Below, one piece after another: positions 7,886 through 14,246 of a stretch of 37,505 nucleotides of DNA (position 1 is its first letter; each line of letters begins with the position of its first letter). A program made the translations under genes and the position numbers. The stretch is from a virus, in the IMG/VR virus record IMGVR_UViG_3300031876_000003, positions 1 to 37,505 of that record; one strand, given 5' to 3'. The notes below the pieces were generated by a model. It searched no databases. It was given only the letters and a program-made list of their open reading frames with translations, and had not been told where the DNA came from.

Positions 7886-8413
7886 CTATCTTGAGTTACG
7901 GTGTTGGATCCATCCAAAATATTCAGTTTCAGTTAACTGAATATTAAGTACCATATACTTCTTATTTGCTTGGTTAAAGCAGTAAGAGCAGCGAGAGCAG
8001 TCAGAGCAGTCAGAGCAGTCAGAGCACTTAGAGCAGTGAGAGCAGCAAGAGCAGTCAGAGCAGTAAGAGCAGTAAGAGCAGTCAGAGCAGTCATAGCAGC
8101 AAGAGCAGTCAGGGCAGTTAGAGCAGTCAGAGCAGCGAGAGCAGTCAGAGCAGTCGGAGCAGTGAGAGCAGCAAGAGCAGTCGGAGCAGTCAGAGCAGCA
8201 AGAGCAGTCAGAGCAGTCATAGCAGCAAGAGCAGTCGGAGCAGTCATAGCAGCGAGAGCAGTCAGTATTACTCGACTTAGCCTTAAGAGCCACTGAGAGG
8301 TTTACATACTCATCCCTTAGCTCTGTCTCACTCATACTTAAAACTTTTTTTACCTCAGCTTTCATTTTTTGAGTCCTTAACTTAATTTTTAATTTGTCTA
8401 TTTCTTTTGTCAT
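7886..8413 (-). CDS. Cys-triplet repeat protein (DCS repeats)
   Basis: A 175-residue protein. Residues 1-50 are a charged helix. Residues 51-145 are a strict three-residue repeat with Cys at every third position from 52 to 145 (32 triplets, 37 Cys in all), mostly Asp-Cys-Ser with the variable residue D, R, Y, C, H, N or K. The last 30 residues are ordinary. Over the array the TGC codon is kept while the first codon of each triplet varies, which argues that this frame is the coding one. Such proteins may fold as a cross-linked beta-solenoid or bind metals; no function is established. No Shine-Dalgarno is visible, and an extended -10 promoter lies 9-18 nt before the ATG, so the message may be nearly leaderless. 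Confidence 0.6.
   Translation of the reverse strand: MTKEIDKLKIKLRTQKMKAEVKKVLSMSETELRDEYVNLSVALKAKSSNTDCSRCYDCSDCSCCYDCSDCSCCSDCSDCSCCSHCSDCSDCSRCSDCSNCPDCSCCYDCSDCSYCSYCSDCSCCSHCSKCSDCSDCSDCSRCSYCFNQANKKYMVLNIQLTETEYFGWIQHRNSR
7979..8263 (-). repeat. Tandem 9-nt repeat array (GACTGCTCT units)
   Basis: About 32 head-to-tail copies of a 9-nt unit, GACTGCTCT on the minus strand (AGAGCAGTC on plus), with point variants mostly in the first codon. It encodes the Cys-triplet part of the gene at 7886-8413. The array also creates long open frames in other phases (Ala-Val-Arg and Thr-Ala-Leu repeats) that are not genes. Copy number could vary by slippage. Confidence 0.85.
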
Positions 8414-8422
8414 ATCAATTAT

Positions 8423-8431
8423 ATTATAACA
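8423..8431 (-). promoter_or_regulatory. Extended -10 promoter for the Cys-repeat gene
   Basis: Minus strand TGTTATAAT: a perfect TATAAT preceded by TGn, 9 nt upstream of the ATG at 8413. No good -35 is seen 17 nt upstream (TTTTAG). A start site 6-7 nt after the hexamer would leave a leader of only 2-3 nt, in keeping with the missing ribosome site. Confidence 0.45.
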
Positions 8432-8508
8432 TATATTCAGGACAACTAAAAAGAAAAATTCTTTGGAAACTCAGAAAAATTCTAAGATTACTTAGTGGAA
8501 GTAGGGTA

Positions 8509-10449
8509 CTAGTGGAAGGTCTTAATATCCTTGACCTTTTCCTTCTCACTCCAGCGCTGCTTAGCTACCTCTATGCCTACCAGTATCGGCACATAGAACT
8601 TCGTGTGGTCCTCCATGAGTTTAACTACCCAGGGTATTACCCGGGGCACTTCGCTACGAGGTATCTCGATTACTAACTCGTCATGGATCTGCATCAGAAG
8701 GCGAGCCCGAAACCCACGGCATCTTAGCCAGTTGTCGATATTTACCATAGCTAGTTTGATCTGATCAGCCGACGTACCCTGGCAATAGTAGTTCAGCACT
8801 TTGTAGCCTAGCTCTGCTGGAATGTAGTACCGTCTACCATAGGGGTTAGTAACATAGCCCCTCTCCTCTAACTCTCGAGCTAGTCTTTTGATAGTAAGTG
8901 GTACTAGAGGATATGTTCTAAAGTACCTTCTCTTCAAGCTACCTGCCTCCTCTACTGTAGTAGGCGAGCCTTTTTTGGTGAGTGTCTCGGATAGGGTAAA
9001 ATCTCCGGCACCGTAGATGATAGCAAAGTTAACTGTAGCTGCTCGGTCCCTCTCCTCTTTAGTTATAGACTCGGGAGGTTTAGAGTAGATGTCCGAGGCT
9101 GTTTGTAGGTGAAGATCGTAGGGTAACCGAGCTAACATCTTGTCGTCTTTGGCGAAATGAATATAGAACCTCATCTCTACTTGTTTATAGTCAAAATGCC
9201 AGAAGTAAGTACCTCTTCTAGGCACAAAGCACTCACGGGGTCCTAAGAGGCGTGGCATATTCTGTAAATTGGGATCCGTACTACTAAATCTACCTGTGGC
9301 AGCTGTACTCTGGTTGAAGTTGCAGTGTAAGATACCATACTCTCTACCGCTGAATCTCCACCTATCTATTGAATCATTAATAATATGGTCATAGTAAGTG
9401 GTAATGAGTTTTGAGTATTCCCTGTGTTTGATAACAAGAGGGGGCAGCCACTGGCTTGAGGGTAAGCGGTGCTTCTTCAGAGTATTACCTACGGCTCTAT
9501 AGTACTTATCAAAAGGCCAACTCTCGAGGCCCGATTGATGAACAATCTCTGCCAAAGGTGCTGCTACATACCTAACCAAAGAGAATTCATCAAAAGACCA
9601 TCGACCCCCGCCTTTCTTAGTTCTTGACTTTTTATCTTTCTTTGGTTTTGTCTTGTAGATGAGGTCTATGCCGAGTTTCTTGAAAGCAGTTACCATTTGA
9701 AGAGAGCTGCCGGGATTGAACACCTTAGTTATCTTCTCAAGGCCCTTCTTCTTCTCTATAATAAGAGGCAGAGTCAATTTGTTTAACTTGGCCTGAATTA
9801 TGTGCAGATTCTTCAGACATTCTGTTCTAAGCTCCTTAGCACGAGTAATGTCCACTGGTACACCCCGAAGTTCCATCCTAAGGCAAGTAAATATCAATTG
9901 GCGTTCTGTCTCATACAGCTCGGGGCAAATCCTCTGAATCTTGGGCCAGAGAGCCAAGTATAAGTCACGTGCCGTACGGGCGTCCCATTTGCAACGTTCA
10001 ACAATAATGTCTCGAGGCACGTCGGCAAAGTTAGGGAGCCTACCCTGTTCCTTCAGGAACTGTTTAGTGTGAGACTTGATCCAATCCTCAGCATCTTCTT
10101 TGAAATAGTAGTCACGGTATAGGTATCGACGAGATACAACCCTGATATTATGGTACTGAGCACACGAGTCAAGTACCTTAGACATGACCATTGTGCAGTC
10201 GACCCGTGCCTTAATATGGTCAAGATCTAGCCCGTCGAAATGGAGAGCCTTCAAGTCGTGCTTCGCATTATGGAATACTAGTATGTTACTCGTATTATTG
10301 AACAGTGCAAACAGTTTTTTGAGGCTCCTCTGGGTTTTAGGTATGTAGACTGGCTCAGCTCCTTTTTTGGCAATAGACCAACAGAAAACTCTATCACCAT
10401 GATAGAAGTCAAGACCCGTCCCTTCAGTATCCAGGCCGTAAAGTATCAT
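8509..10449 (-). CDS. polA: Family A DNA polymerase with 3'-5' exonuclease domain
   Basis: A 646-residue replicative polymerase. The N-terminal exonuclease domain shows ExoI 'GLDTEGTGLD' (D7, E9), ExoII 'FHNAKHDLKAL' (D65) and ExoIII around D156. The polymerase domain shows 'TAATGRFSSTDPNLQNMP' (382-399), motif A 'FDYKQVEMR' (D420), motif B at 467-480 and motif C 'QIHDELVIE' (D590, E591). There is no 5' nuclease domain, as in T7-type enzymes. In motif B the order is R467...A471...F475...Y479: the Lys that family A polymerases keep in helix O (K758 in E. coli Pol I, K522 in T7 gp5) is Ala here. Phe475 at the 762 position predicts discrimination against dideoxynucleotides. A basic insert lies at 265-282. 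The start follows the remnant methylase end, with no strong SD. Confidence 0.93.
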   Translation of the reverse strand: MILYGLDTEGTGLDFYHGDRVFCWSIAKKGAEPVYIPKTQRSLKKLFALFNNTSNILVFHNAKHDLKALHFDGLDLDHIKARVDCTMVMSKVLDSCAQYHNIRVVSRRYLYRDYYFKEDAEDWIKSHTKQFLKEQGRLPNFADVPRDIIVERCKWDARTARDLYLALWPKIQRICPELYETERQLIFTCLRMELRGVPVDITRAKELRTECLKNLHIIQAKLNKLTLPLIIEKKKGLEKITKVFNPGSSLQMVTAFKKLGIDLIYKTKPKKDKKSRTKKGGGRWSFDEFSLVRYVAAPLAEIVHQSGLESWPFDKYYRAVGNTLKKHRLPSSQWLPPLVIKHREYSKLITTYYDHIINDSIDRWRFSGREYGILHCNFNQSTAATGRFSSTDPNLQNMPRLLGPRECFVPRRGTYFWHFDYKQVEMRFYIHFAKDDKMLARLPYDLHLQTASDIYSKPPESITKEERDRAATVNFAIIYGAGDFTLSETLTKKGSPTTVEEAGSLKRRYFRTYPLVPLTIKRLARELEERGYVTNPYGRRYYIPAELGYKVLNYYCQGTSADQIKLAMVNIDNWLRCRGFRARLLMQIHDELVIEIPRSEVPRVIPWVVKLMEDHTKFYVPILVGIEVAKQRWSEKEKVKDIKTFH

Positions 10450-10458
10450 AACTTTTTT

Positions 10459-10532
10459 ATGTTACTTTCTACTTCATTACCCCCCCACATGTCCCAGTCT
10501 AGTGTTTTCTTGTGGGGCAAATAGCTCTATTC
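10459..10532 (-). pseudogene. Remnant duplicate of the MT-A70 methylase 3' end
   Basis: This stretch is a diverged direct repeat of 11405-11474, the last codons of the MT-A70 methylase. Shared blocks on the plus strand include ACTTTCTACTTCATT and the CCCC-rich block after it. In the methylase frame it would read I-E-(stop)...K-K...W-D-M-W-G, but it has an in-frame TAG and a run of seven G that shifts the frame before N-E-V-E-S. It overlaps the last 11 codons of the TS-fold gene in another frame and ends just before polA. It is a leftover of the methylase end, produced by duplication or by insertion of the TS-fold gene between methylase and polA. Confidence 0.6.
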
Positions 10533-11359
10533 AATGTCTTTTTACCTCTTATGATGAAATCCTTGGGCCTATATAACTTATAGGGGGGTTGTATCAAACC
10601 TCTATATAATAAGGGGTTAGTACAAAATTTAACTGTTAAGTCTTTGGCTTTCCGTACTGCTTTATAACTAGTATCACTTATCTTAATAGTCTTATCAGTA
10701 AATGCTGCTAACTCTGGTATCATGGCTACAATTAGAGGGATATGATAATGCGGCATCCAAGCTAGGCCAAAATTCATTTCAACTTTGTTGACAGTAGTAT
10801 ACCATTTGCCCAAGATAAACCTAAGTACATTATCTATCATGCCTAAGTCAGCTTGGAGTCGTCGTACTGTTTCTACTGTCCGAAATACTATCAAAGGAAC
10901 TGTTTCATCTCGTGAAACTCTAAGAACTAGAGCTACCAAACATAACCCAGTTTTGTGCATCTTAGCATCTATGGTACCACCACTATGACCTAATTCACGA
11001 AGCTCTCTACGTATAGCCAAAGCGCGGGGGCAACTAGAACTAGGTTGTTGCTTAAGCTCGCCCACTAGTTTTATTATGTGTGGGTTTGAGGGAAGAGTAT
11101 TACCAAACAGAAAAGTCAATGCAAAGTCTCTACTTGATCCCCATCGCTCTGTCAATTGGTCGCGAACGGCCTGTAGATGATTAAAGTCAATATATAAGCC
11201 TTGTAAAACAGGTATTTTCTGGTTGCCGTAGCCCGAGGCACTCCATACGTCCCAGAGTCTCCATCGGGTTAGGTAGTCTAAGTTGTAGTTAACTCTAAGA
11301 TTAGGAGATTGTAGAACTCTCTTATTTACATCTTTGTAAGCTTCTATTAAGTCCCACAT
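10499..11359 (-). CDS. Thymidylate-synthase-fold protein C (divergent)
   Basis: A 286-residue protein that I place in the thymidylate synthase superfamily from active-site spacing: Cys140 in 'HKTGLCLVALVLR', Arg160 in 'LIVFRTVETVRRLQADLG' (+20), Glu163 (+23) and Asp171 (+31). These match E. coli ThyA C146, R166, D169 and N177. His204/His206 follow near the expected third motif. The +5 Gln is Val, so catalysis may differ. Residues 112-128 carry the basic 'LRELGHSGG' motif shared with two other proteins of this operon, placed just before the Cys. The gene is bracketed by two copies of the methylase 3' end, so it may be an insertion. The ribosome site is poor. It could be a modifying enzyme or an inactive partner of the 258-residue paralogue. 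Confidence 0.55.
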   Translation of the reverse strand: MWDLIEAYKDVNKRVLQSPNLRVNYNLDYLTRWRLWDVWSASGYGNQKIPVLQGLYIDFNHLQAVRDQLTERWGSSRDFALTFLFGNTLPSNPHIIKLVGELKQQPSSSCPRALAIRRELRELGHSGGTIDAKMHKTGLCLVALVLRVSRDETVPLIVFRTVETVRRLQADLGMIDNVLRFILGKWYTTVNKVEMNFGLAWMPHYHIPLIVAMIPELAAFTDKTIKISDTSYKAVRKAKDLTVKFCTNPLLYRGLIQPPYKLYRPKDFIIRGKKTLNRAICPTRKH

Positions 11360-11394
11360 ACTTAAGAGTCTCGGTGTCTATGCCATATAACTTT

Positions 11395-11940
11395 TCATAA
11401 TGCTATGTCACTTTCTACTTCATTGCCCCACACGTCCCAACCAGAACTTTTCTTACGAGCAAAGAGTTCTATCTTATTAACACAAGGAAACATGTCTTCA
11501 ATTCGTTTTCGTGCTGATCTCGGCTTAGTAGAGTGCGTAGTACGAATTGCTACTATTAAGCTACGAGTGCTCCGGTGGCTAAGAATTTTGTGTGGTCTGC
11601 CTCTAGTACCAAATAGACACAGTTCTGTACTTTTCATAAACCAGGGAGAAACTACTACTACTGGCCTACCTGTTCTGTGTATCTTGACCCAAACAAAGGC
11701 TACAGTAGTATATTTGAATCCCCAAGATTGCATCACAGTAATACCTGAGTCCAGGCGTCCATCAGTTACCCATAGAAACAGTACAGAACTTGGTGCAGCA
11801 ATAGACTTTACATCCAGTTGACATAACTCCGAAGTACTCATTCTTGGGTAGTGTAGTATGTCACGAGACTTGTTATGACTTCGATATCTACCCAGATGCT
11901 TCCAAGGTGGATCGGCATATATGACCTGGTACTTCTTCAC
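11395..11940 (-). CDS. MT-A70-family N6-adenine DNA methyltransferase
   Basis: A 181-residue protein with the beta-class motif IV 'YADPPW' (D10-P-P-W13) near the N-terminus, followed by 'RDILHYPRMSTSELCQL', 'VLFLWVTDGRLDSG', 'GFKYTTVAFVWVK' and 'ELCLFGTRGRP', the standard order of the MT-A70/Ime4-type phage adenine methylases. The C-terminus 'IELFARKKSSGWDVWGNE' is the usual closing strand. It should transfer a methyl group from SAM to N6 of adenine in a short DNA motif, protecting phage DNA or marking it. GTG start overlapping the previous stop by one base. No cognate restriction enzyme is present. Its 3' end is duplicated at 10459-10532. Confidence 0.88.
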   Translation of the reverse strand: MKKYQVIYADPPWKHLGRYRSHNKSRDILHYPRMSTSELCQLDVKSIAAPSSVLFLWVTDGRLDSGITVMQSWGFKYTTVAFVWVKIHRTGRPVVVVSPWFMKSTELCLFGTRGRPHKILSHRSTRSLIVAIRTTHSTKPRSARKRIEDMFPCVNKIELFARKKSSGWDVWGNEVESDIAL

Positions 11941-12716
11941 TAAAAGATACCCCGCACCTTCAGGTCCTTATAGTATGCATGAAGCGACCCAACGAAGTAG
12001 GTGAACCGCCCAACTCCCAATTCTATTTTCTCGGCAAACCAGTTCTGCAACTTTAGCGCTAATAGCACATCGACTGGGAAGTGAGTCAAAAAGTCGCAGG
12101 ATCTCATAGCGTAGATGAGGTCTATTTTACCTTCCCGAAGCAGTATCTGATAGTATATCGAACACGGAACTCGGCCCTGTCCACCTATATTGTCAAGGTC
12201 CTTAGAACGGTTCACCACATTGGTCTCGGCATGCTCGGGCCAATAGTCTAAGGGACAGATGTTGCTATGGATGTTGATAATCGCCTGCCTAGTATTGGGG
12301 TTCTTACGGAGCTCGTCTAAAACAGTATCAAGCTGAGGAGAGATCCTCTCGGAGTAGGTATAGGCAAACTTACCTTCATGTAAGAATTCCTCCCATAGCC
12401 CAAGGCGGTGTTTATAAGAGCTGCCTGGATTTGTAGGAATTTCCGACGTACGGTTTAAGAACTCCTCCTCAATATAGCTCCGAACACTGTCTGAGTCACC
12501 GGGAAAGAAATAAGCTAATATCCTCTCGACATCTTTCTCTTCCCAAGCCCAGTTTGCAATCATGAAGGAGTAACCTCTTAGCTCCTTGGTGCAATAGTCG
12601 GGATTATTCTTTATATACTTGTCCTGCATGGTCTCAGGATGGACTTCAATGCCCATCTCCCAGAGCTCGCGTTCAACCTCTTTGAAGGCCTCACTTGGTC
12701 TTTGATATATTCTCAT
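11940..12716 (-). CDS. Thymidylate synthase / dCMP hydroxymethylase-like enzyme
   Basis: A 258-residue ThyA-fold enzyme. It has 'NPNTRQAII' (R143, phosphate site), the catalytic loop 'GRVPCSIYYQ' (C185, Q190), 'YAMRSCDF' (R205, S206, D208), Asp216 at +31 from the Cys, and 'GSLHAYYKDL' (H246, Y248). In dUMP-specific ThyA the +31 residue is Asn177. Asp there is the hallmark of dCMP-specific enzymes such as T4 gp42 (D179), and the stretch MRS..D to Asp aligns to gp42, as I recall it, without gaps. The protein should therefore methylate or hydroxymethylate C5 of dCMP using methylenetetrahydrofolate. Strong SD GGAGG. Neighbours: MT-A70 methylase, UDG, two other TS-fold proteins and an NTP pyrophosphatase. 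Without biochemistry, dCMP versus dUMP and methyl versus hydroxymethyl remain inferred. Confidence 0.8.
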   Translation of the reverse strand: MRIYQRPSEAFKEVERELWEMGIEVHPETMQDKYIKNNPDYCTKELRGYSFMIANWAWEEKDVERILAYFFPGDSDSVRSYIEEEFLNRTSEIPTNPGSSYKHRLGLWEEFLHEGKFAYTYSERISPQLDTVLDELRKNPNTRQAIINIHSNICPLDYWPEHAETNVVNRSKDLDNIGGQGRVPCSIYYQILLREGKIDLIYAMRSCDFLTHFPVDVLLALKLQNWFAEKIELGVGRFTYFVGSLHAYYKDLKVRGIF

Positions 12717-12722
12717 ATTTAT

Positions 12723-13304
12723 TTACCTCCACTCTGGTTGTCTATTTACTAACTTCTTTGCTCTCTGTAGTGCAAGAGCTAGCTCTTTGGCTGATTCTCG
12801 ACCTGCACGTAGACAGTAGGCTGGATGGTAAGCAGGTACAACCCAGCAATCAGGCCAGGGCTCTAACCAAAATGGCTTAGTTTGAGCATTCACATCACCT
12901 CCCAGACCTAAAGATTTCATAGCCACCCTACCCAGTAGTACAATTACACTGGGCCGGATCAGTTCTATCTCTTTTTTGAGATAGGGCAGACAAGCTGTCA
13001 GCTCCTTAGGTGAGGGCTTCCTGTTATCAGGTGGACGGCATTTCACAGGGTTAGTGATATACACATATTTCTCAATACCCATTATTTCGTTGAACCTATT
13101 AAGAAACTGACCTGCCTTGCCCATGAACGGCTTGCCTGTTTCTTCCTCGGCTATACCCGGGGCTTCACCCAGCTCTAATATCTTAGCACGCAGACTACCC
13201 CGCCCCCATATACAAATGTGGGTGGTTGACTTCCACAGACTACAACGGCGACAGTTGTAATCTCTACCTAATGTTAGTGGTTCAGCCGTTGCATTTGTTG
13301 ACAT
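12723..13304 (-). CDS. Family 4 uracil-DNA glycosylase (4Fe-4S)
   Basis: A 193-residue enzyme with family 4 UDG motifs: 'LGEAPGIAEEETGKPFMGKA' (45-64), 'YITNPVKCRPPDNRKP' (82-97) and 'AYHPAYCLR' (H160). Cys18, Cys21, Cys89 and Cys105 match the four ligands of the [4Fe-4S] cluster. It excises uracil from DNA (deaminated C or misincorporated dU), leaving an abasic site. Together with the neighbouring dUTPase/dCTPase-like protein it would keep uracil out of the phage genome, a likely need if dUMP and dCMP pools are being remodelled by the adjacent TS-fold enzymes. It starts 39 nt after the upstream stop, with TAGGA 6 nt before ATG. Length is normal for the family. Confidence 0.88.
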   Translation of the reverse strand: MSTNATAEPLTLGRDYNCRRCSLWKSTTHICIWGRGSLRAKILELGEAPGIAEEETGKPFMGKAGQFLNRFNEIMGIEKYVYITNPVKCRPPDNRKPSPKELTACLPYLKKEIELIRPSVIVLLGRVAMKSLGLGGDVNAQTKPFWLEPWPDCWVVPAYHPAYCLRAGRESAKELALALQRAKKLVNRQPEWR

Positions 13305-13343
13305 AATCGTCCTACCATACCTGCTATATAAGCAAGTTGTGCT

Positions 13344-14246
13344 TTAGTTAATTTTTTCATTTAGTACTTCTAGATATTTAGGCGGCAGTTCTAGGCTACT
13401 AACTTGTATAGGGTTCTTCCTTAGCCCCCTTCTGTACTCTCTGTACCGCCTAAATATACGTTTGAAGCGGCCCCTTTTGAAATTCTTGAGCTCCTCTGGA
13501 TCGAGTAGTTCCCGGAGTTTTACACAGCTACCATCTAATTGGCTATCGGTATAGTGTTTCAGCTGAACTTCCTTCTGCCTTAATAGCCGCAGAAATTTGA
13601 TGAACCGAACATAACTTACCCAATCCTTGGAGATCTTACCTTGTCTGTAGTTGAGTATATAGGGCCAGACAGTCCATATAGTGATATTCGGATCTTCTAT
13701 CACCCATCTGAACCTAATAAGTGAAGAGCCAGGCCTTGGCTTTGGCACATATTTGAGCAGCATAGGAGCTATCACTTGCCTTAATATAACACAGGCCAAG
13801 GCTGCATCCACAAAGCATGTGTAGCCAAGTAGTGTCACTCGACTATGCAGCACGACCTCGTAATAATCGGGGTTCCGAAGGAAGACAAGAGAAAGTAGAC
13901 AGTTACCAGCAAGATGTGTCTTATTAGTAGCTGTTATGTCTTTGAATATCAAAGCTGCAGAGGTAGGTATTGAACTCTTGTTGAATCTTTCTATACTCCT
14001 TACAAATCTCCCCAGAGCATGGGGAGTTAAGTACAGGTTGACCAACTTAGTCCACCTTTGATGAGTAAGCCAGATACTTCTGAGGTCGAAGTCATAGTTT
14101 ATTGTGCTAGCGGTTAATATCAAAGGAGGCAACTTTAGTGTTAAAGCTTTCAACCTGGCCTTTGTTGTAGTCAGTCCCCAGTTTGTAGCCTCGAGGAGTA
14201 CCTGGTCTATAGTGGTTGCCCTTAATATCTTGTATTCTGCCGCCAC
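13344..14246 (-). CDS. Thymidylate-synthase-fold protein B (divergent)
   Basis: A 300-residue protein with the same active-site spacing as the TS-like enzyme at 11940: Cys116 in 'HLAGNCLLSLVFLR', Ser135-Arg136 (+20) in 'VVLHSRVTLLGY', and Asp147 (+31) in 'FVDAALACVIL'. The pattern GNC...LHSR...D.AL resembles a phage family I have seen but cannot name. A later 'LIRFRWVIEDPNITIW' could match the third TS motif. The +5 Gln and +23 Asp are missing, so the chemistry may differ from ThyA. The C-terminal 50 residues are very basic (FKRIFRRYREYRRG). GTG start with a strong GGGAGGT 6 nt upstream, overlapping the previous gene by 25 nt. TS superfamily membership is inferred from spacing, not from overall similarity. 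Confidence 0.55.
   Translation of the reverse strand: MAAEYKILRATTIDQVLLEATNWGLTTTKARLKALTLKLPPLILTASTINYDFDLRSIWLTHQRWTKLVNLYLTPHALGRFVRSIERFNKSSIPTSAALIFKDITATNKTHLAGNCLLSLVFLRNPDYYEVVLHSRVTLLGYTCFVDAALACVILRQVIAPMLLKYVPKPRPGSSLIRFRWVIEDPNITIWTVWPYILNYRQGKISKDWVSYVRFIKFLRLLRQKEVQLKHYTDSQLDGSCVKLRELLDPEELKNFKRGRFKRIFRRYREYRRGLRKNPIQVSSLELPPKYLEVLNEKIN

Noticed and set aside
7970-8296. Long plus-strand open frame of Ala-Val-Arg repeats, and a minus-strand Thr-Ala-Leu frame at 7933-8247
   Set aside because: Both are other-phase readings of the 9-nt array that encodes the Cys triplets; they have no ribosome site, and codon conservation favours the Cys frame.
10499-11359. Homing endonuclease explanation for the inserted 286-aa gene
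   Set aside because: No HNH, GIY-YIG or LAGLIDADG motif is visible; the TS-like Cys/Arg/Asp spacing fits better, though mobility by another route remains possible.
11395-11940. Restriction-modification system around the adenine methylase
   Set aside because: No restriction endonuclease gene lies next to it; it looks like a solitary phage methylase.
13274-13360. 28-codon frame between the TS-fold gene and the UDG gene
   Set aside because: It overlaps both neighbours, lacks a ribosome site and is too short to support.
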